Assembly: GCA_945949735.1 (NCBI GenBank)
Contig: CAMFFO010000002.1
Span: 1 to 64,000, forward strand
From: an uncultured Clostridia bacterium
GTDB taxonomy: Bacteria; Bacillota; Clostridia; Oscillospirales; Oscillospiraceae
Direction: 5' to 3'
Length of the DNA stretch: 64,000 nucleotides
A program made the translations under genes and the position numbers. Numbering within the stretch: the first letter of the stretch is position 1; each line of letters begins with the position of its first letter. Shown in pieces: positions 1-10,149 of this stretch. Under the pieces are notes generated by a model. That model saw nothing but the letters and a program-made list of their open reading frames with translations, did not search any database and had not been told where the DNA came from.

Positions 1-2
1 GA

Positions 3-89
3 TCACCGGGCCTGCACCCTGAGATGGGTGAGAGAAGTGTGAAGCATTTGGAGCGGAGATTGCGGCAGGCGTATGTCAATGTAATTTGA
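3..89 (+). CDS. C-terminal fragment of a CDS cut by the window edge, product unknown
   Basis: Open frame from base 3 (..SPGLHPEMGERSVKHLERRLRQAYVNVI*) ending at TGA 87-89; no upstream sequence. Confidence 0.45.
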   Translation, partial: SPGLHPEMGERSVKHLERRLRQAYVNVI

Positions 90-98
90 CAGGAAGGC

Positions 99-334
99 AA
101 ATTGGTGTTTAGCGCTTTGGTCTAAGTATCCTGTCATTGCGAGACCAGTGCGCACACTGGTCGTGGCAATCCCCTTACTTAGAGGGAAAATGTATCGACA
201 ACTGCCCCACAGAGCGGGAAAACCTTGCGATTTTTGGTGGTAATCGTTACCTGGTTCCTTTCAACCGGGGGATTGCCACGCCACTTAAGCGCACTGGCTC
301 GCAATGACAGCAAAGAACGTACAAACATCAATTT
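99..334. repeat. MITE-like palindromic element, family A copy 1
   Basis: Termini aaattggtgttt / aaacatcaattt; internal TGTCATTGCGAGACCAGTGCGCACACTGGTCGTGGCAATCC and inverted GGGGGATTGCCACGCC..GGCTCGCAATGACAG. Confidence 0.85.
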
Positions 335-430
335 GTCGTACTGCTTGTGCAACCTGGCAGGTATTGCCGGAAACTGCCCAAAGACAGCGGCCCCGGTTGG
401 ATTTCCACCGGGGCCGCTGTGCGGGTTGGG

Positions 431-1390
431 TTACGGATTGACTACGTTTTGGGGATGTCCCTCCAGAAACGCGCGGATGTTGTCGGCCACACAGGCGAGG
501 AGCCGTTCCCGGCTTTCGGTGGGGGCCCAGGCCATGTGGGGCGTGAGAATGCAGTTTGGGGCGGTGAGCAGGGGGCTGTCCGTGGGGATGGGCTCCCGGG
601 CGACCACGTCCATTGCCGCGCCCCGGAGTTTACCGGTATGAAGCGCCCGGGCCACGGCTTCCTCGGAGATCAGGGGGCCTCGGGCAGTATTGAGGAGGAT
701 CGCACCGTCCTTCATCCGGGAAATTGTTTGCGTGTTAATGATTTCCTTGGTTTCCGGGAACAGAGGACAGTGGAGGGAAACCACGTCGCTGCGCCGGAGA
801 AGCTCGTCAAGCTCCACGTAGCTGCCGACGGCACGTCCTTCTTCGCATTGGCTGCGGCTGTAGGCGAGAACGTTCATCCCGAAGCCGTGGGCAATGCGGC
901 CCACGGCTCTGCCGATTTTGCCGAAGCCGATGATGCCCATGGTTTTTCCCGCCAGCTCCATCTGCGGCGTGGCCCAGAAGCAGAAGTCCGGGCATTCGCT
1001 CCAGCGTCCCTGGTGCACCAGGGTGTCGTGGAGCCCGATCCGATGACACAGCTCCAGCAGCAGGGCAAAGGTGTACTGGGCCACCGCGTCCGTGCCGTAG
1101 CTGGGAACATTGCACACCGGGATGCCCCGATCCCGGGCCGCTGCCGTGTCTATCACGTTGTAGCCCGTGGCCTGAACGCAGACCAGTTTTACACTGGGGC
1201 AGGCGTCCAGAAGGGTGGGGGTGATGGGAGTTTTGTTGGTCAGAAGGATCTGCGCCCCCCGGCTCCGGGCGATGGCCTGGGCCTCCGTTGCGGTGCGGTC
1301 ATAGAGGGTGACCTCACCAAATTGGTTCAGGCAGCTCCAATCCAGGTCGCCGGGGTTCAGGGCGTGACCATCCAGAATAACGATTTTCAT
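431..1390 (-). CDS. D-2-hydroxyacid dehydrogenase (NAD-binding; phosphoglycerate/glycerate dehydrogenase family)
   Basis: MKIVILDGHALNPGDLDW...GIIGFGKIGRAVGRIAHGFGM...LLNTARGPLISEEAVARAL...NCILTPHMAWAP; RBS aaaggag upstream. Confidence 0.9.
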   Translation of the reverse strand: MKIVILDGHALNPGDLDWSCLNQFGEVTLYDRTATEAQAIARSRGAQILLTNKTPITPTLLDACPSVKLVCVQATGYNVIDTAAARDRGIPVCNVPSYGTDAVAQYTFALLLELCHRIGLHDTLVHQGRWSECPDFCFWATPQMELAGKTMGIIGFGKIGRAVGRIAHGFGMNVLAYSRSQCEEGRAVGSYVELDELLRRSDVVSLHCPLFPETKEIINTQTISRMKDGAILLNTARGPLISEEAVARALHTGKLRGAAMDVVAREPIPTDSPLLTAPNCILTPHMAWAPTESRERLLACVADNIRAFLEGHPQNVVNP

Positions 1391-1462
1391 GAACATGGCT
1401 CCTTTCGCTTGCAATGCCATTGTTTTTTTGATAGGATAGGGAAAAGTGCGGGGGAAAACAGT

Positions 1463-2095
1463 ATGGAAATTCTTTATTTGGATGCGGATATTGTGGTATG
1501 CGTCAAGCCCCAGCGGGTGCTGTCCACCGATGAGCCGGGGGGCGTCCCGGAGCTGGTACGGAAAGAGCTGGGGGATGAAAAGGCAGACGTGCGGACGGTT
1601 CACAGGCTGGACCGGGTGGTGGGCGGCGTGATGGTTCTGGCGCGCTCCGCCTCCGCCGCCTCGGAGCTGTCCCGGCAGGTCCGGGAAAACGCATTCGGCA
1701 AGGAGTACCTGGCGGTGGTTCACGGCGAACCTGGGGCAGAGGAAGGGCAGCTGCGGGATTTGCTGGGCAGGGACAAGGCAAGACGCATGACTTTCGTGGC
1801 TGCGGAGCCGGCAAAGGGGATCCAGGAGGCGGTGCTGAGCTACCGGGTGCTGAACCGGGCGGATGACCTCACCCGGGTGCGGATTCGGCTGCACACGGGA
1901 AGAACCCACCAAATCCGGGTTCAGTTTGCCAGCCGGGGAATGGCCCTGGTGGGGGAACGGAAGTACGACACCCGGGAGGATCCCTGCGAGATTGCTCTGT
2001 GGTCGTATATGGTGGAATTCACCCACCCCCGCACCGGGGAGCGGATGACCTTCCGAAAGGAGCCGCCCCAGGTGTACCCCTGGACGGCGGTTTGA
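1463..2095 (+). CDS. RluA-family RNA pseudouridine synthase
   Basis: VHRLDRVVGGVMVLARS, RIRLHTGRTHQIRVQFASRGMALVGERKY motifs. Confidence 0.9.
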   Translation: MEILYLDADIVVCVKPQRVLSTDEPGGVPELVRKELGDEKADVRTVHRLDRVVGGVMVLARSASAASELSRQVRENAFGKEYLAVVHGEPGAEEGQLRDLLGRDKARRMTFVAAEPAKGIQEAVLSYRVLNRADDLTRVRIRLHTGRTHQIRVQFASRGMALVGERKYDTREDPCEIALWSYMVEFTHPRTGERMTFRKEPPQVYPWTAV

Positions 2096-2175
2096 AAATG
2101 GGTGCTGAATGAATTGTACCACGGATAAGGAAAAGCGCAAGGGAAATTGCCGCTGCCTTTACAAAAAAGGGATGG

Positions 2176-2288
2176 AAAACTGTTGTTTACCGCTTTGCTC
2201 CAAGTATCCTGTCATTGCCACGACCAGTCTGCGGACTGGTCTCGCAATGACAGAAAACTTTGGGGCGAGGCCGCTAAACAACATTTTA
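2176..2288. repeat. MITE-like family A copy 2, compact single-hairpin form
   Basis: aaaactgttgttta ... taaacaacatttta flanking tgtcattgccacgaccagtctgcggactggtctcgcaatgacag. Confidence 0.8.
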
Positions 2289-2325
2289 CACCCAAATCCG
2301 GCTTGGGTCGGGGATTGGAGGAGCT

Positions 2326-2592
2326 ATGAGCCATTACGATTATTTTCAGAACAGGGAATGCGAGTATTTCCCCTGTCATGAGGGGGCGGATCCGGAAAGG
2401 TTTAGCTGCCTGTTCTGCTACTGCCCTTTGTACGCTCTGGGCGAGAAGTGCGGGGGCAATTTCCGGTATACGGACAAGGGCATCAAGGACTGCTCCGGAT
2501 GCCTCCGACCCCATCGGCGGGAGAACTACGGGGCAATCTGTGAAAAAATGGGGGAAATCCTGGAACTCGCAAAACGGAAGGAAAACCCTTGA
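2326..2592 (+). CDS. Cysteine-rich small domain protein
   Basis: MSHYDYFQNRECEYFPCHEG...SCLFCYCPLYALGEKCGGNF...KDCSGCLRPH; gene-start context good. Confidence 0.8.
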   Translation: MSHYDYFQNRECEYFPCHEGADPERFSCLFCYCPLYALGEKCGGNFRYTDKGIKDCSGCLRPHRRENYGAICEKMGEILELAKRKENP

Positions 2593-2669
2593 TTTTTCCG
2601 GCAATAGCTGGTATAATATCCCGGTCGTGATGACGACAAATGGAGATACAATCGAGTTGAGATAGCTAC

Positions 2670-2711
2670 GGAGAGGTATCGAAGTGGTCATAACGGGGCT
2701 GACTGGAAATC
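2670..2711 (+). pseudogene. 5'-half tRNA-Ser(GGA)-like fragment
   Basis: ggagaggtatcgaagtggtcataacggggctgactggaaatc matches the 5' half of the intact tRNA-Ser downstream; no 3' acceptor strand CCTCTCC follows. Confidence 0.6.
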
Positions 2712-2848
2712 GTGGTCGCTACCCGGCAGCTCCCTGACCGGAAACCCTTGATTTTACGGGGGATTCGGGTGTCTTTAACTGTTTATTTTTCTTTGTTCTC
2801 CCCATCGGTTCTTCCCGTTTTCTGAGGTGCTGATGTTGAGATAAATAC

Positions 2849-2937
2849 GGAGACGTATCGAAGTGGTCATAACGGGACTGACTCGAAATCAGTTGATCCG
2901 CAAGGGTCCGTGGGTTCGAATCCCACCGTCTCCGCCA
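2849..2937 (+). tRNA. tRNA-Ser (anticodon CGA), CCA encoded
   Basis: Acceptor GGAGACG/CGTCTCC + G + CCA, anticodon loop ctCGAaa, long variable arm, ggGTTCGAAtcc T-arm. Confidence 0.93.
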
Positions 2938-2945
2938 GAATGCCT

Positions 2946-2985
2946 GCCAGCAGCCGGTTTTCCCGGCTGCTGGCTTTTCTTTTTT
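2946..2985 (+). terminator. Rho-independent terminator after tRNA-Ser
   Basis: GCCAGCAGCCGG ttttc CCGGCTGCTGGC TTTTCTTTTTT. Confidence 0.85.
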
Positions 2986-3216
2986 CGTTCGGAGCAAGTC
3001 CCAAACCACCCAGCATCGTGTCAGCCGAAGTCAGCTTCGAGCTATAATCCCGGTTGGCGTACGCTCTTTATGCCCCCAAATGTTATCCACAGCCCTGATA
3101 TCCGAAAAAAGCAGACCCTTTCTGATTCCAGAGAGGATCTGCTTGTTTTCTTAGTGGTTATTTATGGCAGCCTCCATTGTGCTGTGTTGCCTTAACATCC
3201 CCTATTGCCATATCCC

Positions 3217-4689
3217 TCAGGCGAAGGGATTTTCGGTGGGGTAGGGGAGGCTCTTGGGCTGGTTATAGGCGATATCGGAGACGCCGAAATACTTGAACAC
3301 CTCGTAAAGCGCCTTGCCGCAGTGGGCAAAGGCCACGGCACCGTGGTGGGGATACCGCTTCTGAATCAGCACATGGCGGTAGAACCGGCCCATCTCGGGA
3401 ATGGCGAACACGCCGATGCCGCCGAAGGAGCGGGTCTTGACCGGTAGCACCTCGCCCTGGGCAATGTAGGAGCGGAGGTTGCCCTCACTGTCACACTGCA
3501 GGCGGTAGAAGGTGATGTCGGAGGCGGCAATGTCGCCCTCCAGGGTGCCCCGGGTGAAGTCGGGCTCGCTGCCCGCGGGCTCCAGCAGACGGTGCTGGAT
3601 CAGCTGGTACTTGACGGCGCAATCCCCGCACATCTTGCAGCTGGGGGTATTGCCGCAGTGGAAGCCCATGAAGGTATCGGTGAGCTTGTAGTCAAACTTG
3701 CCGGCGATATCCTCGTCATAGATGTACTTGGGCACGGAGTTGTTGATGTCCAGCAGTGTTACGGCGTCGCCGGTGACGCAGGCACCCAGGTACTCGGAAA
3801 CCGCGCCGTAAATATCCACCTCGCAGGCCACGGGGATGCCCCGGGAGGCCAGGCGGGAGTTGACGTAGCAGGGCTCAAAGCCGAACTGCTCAGGGAAGGC
3901 GGGCCAGCACTTGTCGGCAAAGACCACGTACTTGCGGTCGCCCTTGTGGTTCTCGGCCCAGTCCAGCAGCGTCAGCTCAAACTGCGCCATCCGCTCCAGC
4001 ATATCGGTGTAGACCTTGGTGCCCATCTCCCGCTGCATATCCGCGATCACATCGGCGATACGGGGGTCACCCTTGTGGGCCTTGTAGGAAACCAGCAGGT
4101 CCAGCTCGGAGTTCTCCTCGATCTCAATGCCCAGCTCGTACAGACCCTTGATGGGGGCGTTGCAGGCGAAGAAGTCCTGGGGGCGGGGGCCGAAGGTGAT
4201 GACCTTCAGATTTTTCAGGCCGAGGATGCCCCGGGCGATGGGGACAAACTCCCGAATCATCTTCGCGCAGTCCTCAGCGGTGCCCACGGGGTACTCAGGG
4301 ATATAGGCCTTCAGATGGCGCATACCCAGGTTGTAGGAACAGTTCAGCATACCGCAGTAGGCGTCGCCGCGGCCGTTGATCAGGTCGCCGTCGCCCTCTG
4401 CCGCGGCGATGACCATGGCAGGGCCGTGGAACTTCTTGACGAGCAGGGTTTCGGGGGTCTCGGGGCCAAAGTTGCCCAGGAACACCACCAGGGCGTTGAC
4501 CCCGTGGGCGCGGACATCGGCGATGGCGTCGGAGGCGTCCTTCTCGTTCTCCACGGTGATGGGGCACTCATAAAGGCCCTCGCCGTAGGCGGCGACGATG
4601 TTCTTGCGGCGCTGAGTGGAAAGGGCAATGGGGAAGCAGTCCCGGGACACGGCGATGATGCCAAGCTTCACTTCAGGAATGTTGTTCAT
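3217..4689 (-). CDS. L-fucose isomerase-like / L-fucose-L-arabinose isomerase superfamily protein
   Basis: 490 aa; KLGIIAVSRDCFP...VVFLGNFGPETPETLL...AAEGDGDLINGRGDAYCGMLN...DFTRGTLEGDIAASDITFYRLQCD...HHGAVAFAHCGKALYEVFKYFGV. Confidence 0.8.
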   Translation of the reverse strand: MNNIPEVKLGIIAVSRDCFPIALSTQRRKNIVAAYGEGLYECPITVENEKDASDAIADVRAHGVNALVVFLGNFGPETPETLLVKKFHGPAMVIAAAEGDGDLINGRGDAYCGMLNCSYNLGMRHLKAYIPEYPVGTAEDCAKMIREFVPIARGILGLKNLKVITFGPRPQDFFACNAPIKGLYELGIEIEENSELDLLVSYKAHKGDPRIADVIADMQREMGTKVYTDMLERMAQFELTLLDWAENHKGDRKYVVFADKCWPAFPEQFGFEPCYVNSRLASRGIPVACEVDIYGAVSEYLGACVTGDAVTLLDINNSVPKYIYDEDIAGKFDYKLTDTFMGFHCGNTPSCKMCGDCAVKYQLIQHRLLEPAGSEPDFTRGTLEGDIAASDITFYRLQCDSEGNLRSYIAQGEVLPVKTRSFGGIGVFAIPEMGRFYRHVLIQKRYPHHGAVAFAHCGKALYEVFKYFGVSDIAYNQPKSLPYPTENPFA

Positions 4690-4703
4690 AGCGTTTTATC
4701 TCC

Positions 4704-5342
4704 TTACAATAAATTTGCGATGTCAATGTTCTCGCCGGACAGACCCACATGGGCGCCCTGGGCTGCCTCGGAGGAATCCGGGTGGGCAAGCAGCCACTTG
4801 TTGCGGGCCCAGAGCAGTTTGTCCTCGGAGGACTTGTTTTCAATGGCGGGCTTGTCCGTATTGGTTCCCTGGGGCAAGGCAACCAGCACCCGGAAGCCCT
4901 TGCTTTCGTCACAGTGGCAGGGGGCGTAGTGCAGCGTGGTGGCATAGACCTCTACCAGCACCCCGGCAGGAACCCGGAAGGCCCTGACCTTGGCGGTGTC
5001 CAGGACGCCGTTTTCAATCTCGTCCTGTTTCGCAAGCAGGAGGATAAAGTCCTCGGTGCCCAGGTTAAATTCGCTGTCCCGGTGGTATTCCAGACAGTTC
5101 AGCCTGGTGTTGTGGCCGTTGCACCAGCCAAGCTGCACCGGCATTCCACCGTAGCAATGCTCGGAAACCTCCACCATGGCGGGAAGCTCCTGGAGGGGTT
5201 CATACTCGGGAACATAGTCCACGCCGGGGCCCTGGGGGGCATCCTTTAAGACATTAAGGATTTCCTGCACGGTATCTGCCATACCGTCCACAATCTGACC
5301 GTAGGGCTTAAACTCTGGATCGTACACACTGTAGAATACCAT
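4704..5342 (-). CDS. DUF4867-family protein (cupin-like, sugar-operon associated)
   Basis: EYHRDSEFNLGTEDFILLLAKQDEI...VPAGVLVEVYATTLHYAPC; adjacent to isomerase and kinase. Confidence 0.7.
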   Translation of the reverse strand: MVFYSVYDPEFKPYGQIVDGMADTVQEILNVLKDAPQGPGVDYVPEYEPLQELPAMVEVSEHCYGGMPVQLGWCNGHNTRLNCLEYHRDSEFNLGTEDFILLLAKQDEIENGVLDTAKVRAFRVPAGVLVEVYATTLHYAPCHCDESKGFRVLVALPQGTNTDKPAIENKSSEDKLLWARNKWLLAHPDSSEAAQGAHVGLSGENIDIANLL

Positions 5343-5347
5343 AAGAA

Positions 5348-6829
5348 TTACTCCTTCGCAAGTCCCGCAAACAGTTCTTTGCAGGCTGGATAGATTTTTT
5401 TAAACTGCTGGTAGCGTTTTTCGTACTTCGCGGCCAGCTTCGGATCGGGCTTTACGGTGGAGGCTACACGGACGATCCGGTCACAGGCGGCTTTCACGCT
5501 TCCGTATTCCCCACAGGCCACCATGGCCAGCATGGCACCGCCCATGCCGGGGCCCTGTTCGGATTCCAGGCACTGCAGTTCGATATTCAGCACGTTGGCC
5601 ATAATCGTTTTCCAAAGCGTGCTCCTGGCGCCGCCGCCGCAGATCTTGGAGCTGTTGATCTCAATACCCAAGGATCTTGCCACCTCCACGCTGTCCCGGA
5701 TGGCGAAGGCCACGCCTTCCAGTACCGCCTGGGTTAAATCGGAACGGGCGGTGTCCATGGTCATGCCGATAAAGGTGCCCCGGGCATTGGTGTCGTTAAT
5801 GGGGCTGCGCTCGCCCATGAGGTAGGGGAGGAAGTACACATGGTTTTCTCCCAGCTTCTCCGGGGTGATGGGGGCCTGCTCCGCAGTGTAGTCTGTGGTT
5901 TTGAAAATGTCCTCCATGAGCCATTTATTGCAGGAGGCTGCGCAGAGCATACAGCCCATCAGGTGGTAGCCGCCGTCGGCATGGGCAAAGGCGTGGAGCG
6001 CGTTATTCCGGTCAACGCCGAATTTCTCCGAGGAGATGAATACGGTGCCGGAGGTGCCCAGGCTGATGTTGCAGCCGCCCGCGCCCACAACGCCGGTTCC
6101 CACAGCGGCCGCGGCATTGTCTCCTGCGCCGGCACAGACTCTCACGGTTTCGGGAATGCCAAGAAGCTTGGCGATCTCCGGCTTCACGGTGCCGATACAT
6201 TCATAGCTTTCGAAGAGGTGTGGCATCTGCCCTTCCGAGATGCCGCAGATGGAGAGCATTTCCTTCGACCAGCATTTGTGCTGAACATCCAGAAGCAGCA
6301 TACCAGAGGCATCGGAGTAATCGCAGGAATGGACACCGGTGAGAACGTAGTTGACATAATCCTTTGGAAGCATGATTTTGGAGATTCTCGCGAAGTTCTC
6401 CGGTTCTTTTTCCCGCAGCCACAGGAGCTTGGGGGCGGTGAAGCCCGCAAAGGCGATGTTCGCCGTCCAGGCGGAGAGCTGCTCCTTGCCGATTTCATTG
6501 TTCAGGTAATCCACCTGCTCCGCGGTGCGGCCATCGTTCCAGAGGATGGCGGGGCGGATCACCCGGTCGTCCTTGTCCAGCACCACCAGGCCGTGCATCT
6601 GACCGCCGCAGCCGATTCCAGCCACCTGGGAGGCATCGAAGTCCCGCAGAAGCTCCGGGACACCCGCCAGCACGGCTCTGCGCCAGTCATCAGGGTTTTG
6701 CTGGCTCCAACCTGGCTGGGGGAATTCCAGGGGGTAATCCCTTGTGACGGTGTTTTGGATCTGTCCGGAGGAGTCCATCAGCAGCAGCTTGACGGAAGAG
6801 GTGCCGAGATCAATTCCGATATATAGCAT
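5348..6829 (-). CDS. xylB: Xylulokinase-like FGGY carbohydrate kinase
   Basis: MLYIGIDLGTSSVKLLLMD...GWSQQNPDDW...GCGGQMHGLVVLD...AILWNDGRT; aaaggag RBS at 6829 start. Confidence 0.85.
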   Translation of the reverse strand: MLYIGIDLGTSSVKLLLMDSSGQIQNTVTRDYPLEFPQPGWSQQNPDDWRRAVLAGVPELLRDFDASQVAGIGCGGQMHGLVVLDKDDRVIRPAILWNDGRTAEQVDYLNNEIGKEQLSAWTANIAFAGFTAPKLLWLREKEPENFARISKIMLPKDYVNYVLTGVHSCDYSDASGMLLLDVQHKCWSKEMLSICGISEGQMPHLFESYECIGTVKPEIAKLLGIPETVRVCAGAGDNAAAAVGTGVVGAGGCNISLGTSGTVFISSEKFGVDRNNALHAFAHADGGYHLMGCMLCAASCNKWLMEDIFKTTDYTAEQAPITPEKLGENHVYFLPYLMGERSPINDTNARGTFIGMTMDTARSDLTQAVLEGVAFAIRDSVEVARSLGIEINSSKICGGGARSTLWKTIMANVLNIELQCLESEQGPGMGGAMLAMVACGEYGSVKAACDRIVRVASTVKPDPKLAAKYEKRYQQFKKIYPACKELFAGLAKE

Positions 6830-7116
6830 GGTATGCTCCTTTGACGCATGGATCGGCGGTGGGAGCTGCCGTCCGTGATAGGTTACGCAAGAAACTAGCG
6901 TTACTAAAATTGTAGCACGGGATGAGGATATGTGCAATACTGTTTTTTAGATTACAGGGTTTTTATGAAACTCCCACAAAATGAGAAAAAATAATTTGTC
7001 CAAAATGCAAGGGTTATCCCTTTGATTGCCCAAGGAACTTGCGTTTTTGAAAAAATGTGGTATGATGAAACCAATCTGTGCAGGAGCAATGCGCTCCAGG
7101 GGAAGGGCCGGTGAAT

Positions 7117-8385
7117 ATGAAACGAAAGAATGCGCCTGCTTCCATGCCCTCGGATCTCAAGTATTCCAATCGGATCCAGGTGATTAACGCATTCTTAAGC
7201 GGCGGAACACTGTGCGCCAGCGATGTCTCGGAGCGGATCGGGCTTAGCCGCCAGACGGTGATGAAATCCATCCAGTTTTTTGTGAAGAGCGGTCTGCTGG
7301 TGTCCGAGGGAAAGGGAAGCTCCACCAGTATGGGTGGAAAACGTCCGGAGCTGTTCGCCCTGTCCCGGGAGAAGTATTTTCTGTGCATTGCTCTGTGGCC
7401 GCAGGAGCTGAGGTTTCACCTGTATACCATCGGAAAGCAGCTGGCAGACAGCCTTTGCCTTACGATTCCGCTGCCGGACAGCCCGAAAACAGCCATTGAC
7501 AACGCAGGGCAGCTGGCCCGGCAGCTCCTGGAAAAAAATCGGGTTTCTCCGGATAATCTCTGCGCCGTCAGCCTGTCCACGTCCGGCACGATGGACTACA
7601 ATACCGGGCGGCTGAAGTACAGCTCTCAGTCTCCCCAGTGGGGCGTGGATCTGCCGCTGAGGGACTGGCTGAAGCCCTGGTTTGGATCGGATACTCTGAT
7701 TTTTCTGGAAAACGCCGGGAAAATGACTGCAAGACCCTTTCTCCTTGAACCGGAGCTTTCCGAAAAAAGGGTGATGGTCATTTTCTCCGGCTGGGGACTG
7801 TGCAGCTGCATGATTGAAAAGAATCATATCCTCAGCGGGAAGAATTCCCTGATCGGTGAAATCGGACATATGATTATTGATCCCAACGACCGGGAGGTCT
7901 GCGGCTGCGGGAGCCGAGGCTGCCTGGAAAGGCTGGTGAGCGAAGGGAGAATGCGGCGGCTGGTGGAGCGGAAACTGGCGGATTATCCCCAGTCGGCTTT
8001 GGGAACGCGGCCGCAGCAGGTTACGATTGCGGAGATTTTCCGCTGCTCCCAGGAAGGAGATCCGCTGGCCCGGGAACTGGTGAATTACCTGGCGCGGGTT
8101 TTTGCAACGGCTCTTCGGAACATCTCTCTGGTCTTTGACCCGGATCAGATCGTGTTTCAGGGAGACTATGCCCAGGCGGACTCGTTTTTTGATCGGCGGC
8201 TTCGGGAGTATCTGGGTGAATTTCAGTATGCCCCCGACCCCTTTGAAATCCGGTATGACCGTCGGCCCCTTGCGGAAATGGACGCTCTGGGTTCTTATAT
8301 TGCCCTTACTGAGCGGTATTTCGACGCGCCGGATCTTTACATGGAGTCGGAGGAGGAAGCTGTGCGGCAGCCCGATTTCCCATAA
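7117..8385 (+). CDS. ROK-family transcriptional regulator (HTH + ROK)
   Basis: N-terminal HTH (LSGGTLCASDVSERIGLSRQTVMKSIQFFVKSGLL); ROK signature GEIGHMIIDPNDREVCGCGSRGCLERL; divergent from the sugar operon. Confidence 0.88.
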   Translation: MKRKNAPASMPSDLKYSNRIQVINAFLSGGTLCASDVSERIGLSRQTVMKSIQFFVKSGLLVSEGKGSSTSMGGKRPELFALSREKYFLCIALWPQELRFHLYTIGKQLADSLCLTIPLPDSPKTAIDNAGQLARQLLEKNRVSPDNLCAVSLSTSGTMDYNTGRLKYSSQSPQWGVDLPLRDWLKPWFGSDTLIFLENAGKMTARPFLLEPELSEKRVMVIFSGWGLCSCMIEKNHILSGKNSLIGEIGHMIIDPNDREVCGCGSRGCLERLVSEGRMRRLVERKLADYPQSALGTRPQQVTIAEIFRCSQEGDPLARELVNYLARVFATALRNISLVFDPDQIVFQGDYAQADSFFDRRLREYLGEFQYAPDPFEIRYDRRPLAEMDALGSYIALTERYFDAPDLYMESEEEAVRQPDFP

Positions 8386-8501
8386 GTGCGGATCATCGGT
8401 GTTCGGGAGCATCGGATCGTCTGCTGCTGAGGGACAATCTCTCGCTGTCAGGTTTTGCCGATCAATTCAGAGCTTCCTTAGGTTCAGAAAGCTGAGGTAT
8501 T

Positions 8502-9854
8502 ATGGCGTCAATGGAAAAGAATCTGACAAAGGGCGGCGTGTTTCGGACGCTGTTGGGCTTCTCGCTGCCCTTCCTGCTTTCCTATTTCCTGCAGACCCTC
8601 TACGGCATGGCGGACCTGTACATCATCGGACAGTTCTGCGGCGTGGAGAGCACCACCGCCGTGTCCATCGGCAGCCAGGTGATGCATATGCTGACGGTGA
8701 TGATCGTGGGCCTGGCCATGGGCTCCACGGTGCGCATCGGCCAGGCCGTCGGCGGCGGGAAGCTGGAGGAAGCCTCCCGGGCGGTGGGAAACACTGTGAC
8801 GTTGTTTTTGGGAGTATCCCTCGCCGCAACCGCGCTGCTGCTTATTCTGGTGAAGCCAATTGTGGCGGTGATGTCCACCCCGGAGGAGGCCGCGGCGGGC
8901 GCGGTCAGCTACCTTACGGTTTGCTTCCTGGGGATTCCCTTCATCACGGCCTACAATATCATCAGCTCCGTTTTCCGGGGAATGGGGGACTCCAAGAGTC
9001 CCATGTACTTTGTGGCGGTGGCTTGTGCGGCCAACATCGCGCTGGATTATCTCTTCATCGGCGCTCTGGGAATGGGGCCCGCCGGGGCTGCGCTGGGTAC
9101 GACCCTGGCCCAGACCATCAGCGTGCTGGTCTCCCTTGCGGTGATCCGCGGAAAGCAGACGGGAATCACCCTGCGCAGGGCGGATTTCTTGCCGGAAAAG
9201 GGCATGATGGGGGCCCTCCTCCGGGTGGGTGTTCCGGTGGCCCTCCAGGACGGGTTTATTCAGATCGCGTTCCTGGTGATTACGGTCATTGCCAACCTGC
9301 GGGGCTTAAACGACGCGGCCGCTGTGGGAATTGTGGAGAAGATCATCGGATTTCTGTTCCTGGTGCCGTCCAGTATGCTCTCCTCGGTTTCCGCTCTGTG
9401 CGCTCAGAACATCGGCGCGGGGCGGCATGACCGGGCGAAAAAAACCCTGGGCTATGCCATCGCGCTGTGCGTGGGCTTTGGCCTTATCTGGGCGGGCGTA
9501 ATGCTCCTGGCGGCGGAGCAGTTTGTGGGGCTCTTTGCCCAGGACGCGGAGGTGATCCGGCTGGGCGGAGCGTATATGCGGGGCTATGTATGGGACTGCG
9601 TGCTGGCGGGAATCCATTTCTGCTTCAGCGGGTATTTCTGTGCCTACGGCCGTTCGGGGTTCTCGTTCCTGCACAACAGCGTGTCCATTGTCTGCGCCCG
9701 GATCCCCCTGGCGTATCTGGCGTCCAAAGCATTTCCGGATACCCTGCTGCCCATGGGCCTGGCCACCACCACCGGCTCGGCGGTCTCCGTAATCATCTGC
9801 CTGGCAGTCTTCGCCTGGATGCAGAGGAAGAGAATACGGGAGGAGAAAACATAA
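8502..9854 (+). CDS. MATE-family efflux transporter
   Basis: 450 aa multi-TM; LPFLLSYFLQTLYGMADLYIIGQFCG...AVGIVEKIIGFLFLVPSSMLSSVSALCAQNIGAG. Confidence 0.92.
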   Translation: MASMEKNLTKGGVFRTLLGFSLPFLLSYFLQTLYGMADLYIIGQFCGVESTTAVSIGSQVMHMLTVMIVGLAMGSTVRIGQAVGGGKLEEASRAVGNTVTLFLGVSLAATALLLILVKPIVAVMSTPEEAAAGAVSYLTVCFLGIPFITAYNIISSVFRGMGDSKSPMYFVAVACAANIALDYLFIGALGMGPAGAALGTTLAQTISVLVSLAVIRGKQTGITLRRADFLPEKGMMGALLRVGVPVALQDGFIQIAFLVITVIANLRGLNDAAAVGIVEKIIGFLFLVPSSMLSSVSALCAQNIGAGRHDRAKKTLGYAIALCVGFGLIWAGVMLLAAEQFVGLFAQDAEVIRLGGAYMRGYVWDCVLAGIHFCFSGYFCAYGRSGFSFLHNSVSIVCARIPLAYLASKAFPDTLLPMGLATTTGSAVSVIICLAVFAWMQRKRIREEKT

Positions 9855-9885
9855 AAAGGCTTACTGACCTGACTTGGCAGACAGG

Positions 9886-10106
9886 AAAACTGTTGTTTGA
9901 AATAATGCTGTCATTGCGAGACCAGTGCGCACACTGGTCGTGGCAATCCCCCCGTTGAGAGGAACCAGGTATCGATTACCACCAAAAATCGCAGGAACCC
10001 ACGTTTTTAGGTGCTTATCGGTACATTCCCCATCTAACCGGGGGATTGCCACGCCAGTGTGCGCACTGGCTCGCAATGACAGCAAAGAACGTTCAAACAC
10101 CAATTT
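9886..10106. repeat. MITE-like family A copy 3
   Basis: aaaactgttgtttg ... caaacaccaattt with paired tgtcattgcgagaccag / ctcgcaatgacag halves. Confidence 0.85.
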
Positions 10107-10149
10107 GTCGGTCTGCTTCGCCGTGCGCTTCGCCGTGCAGACTGGCATG

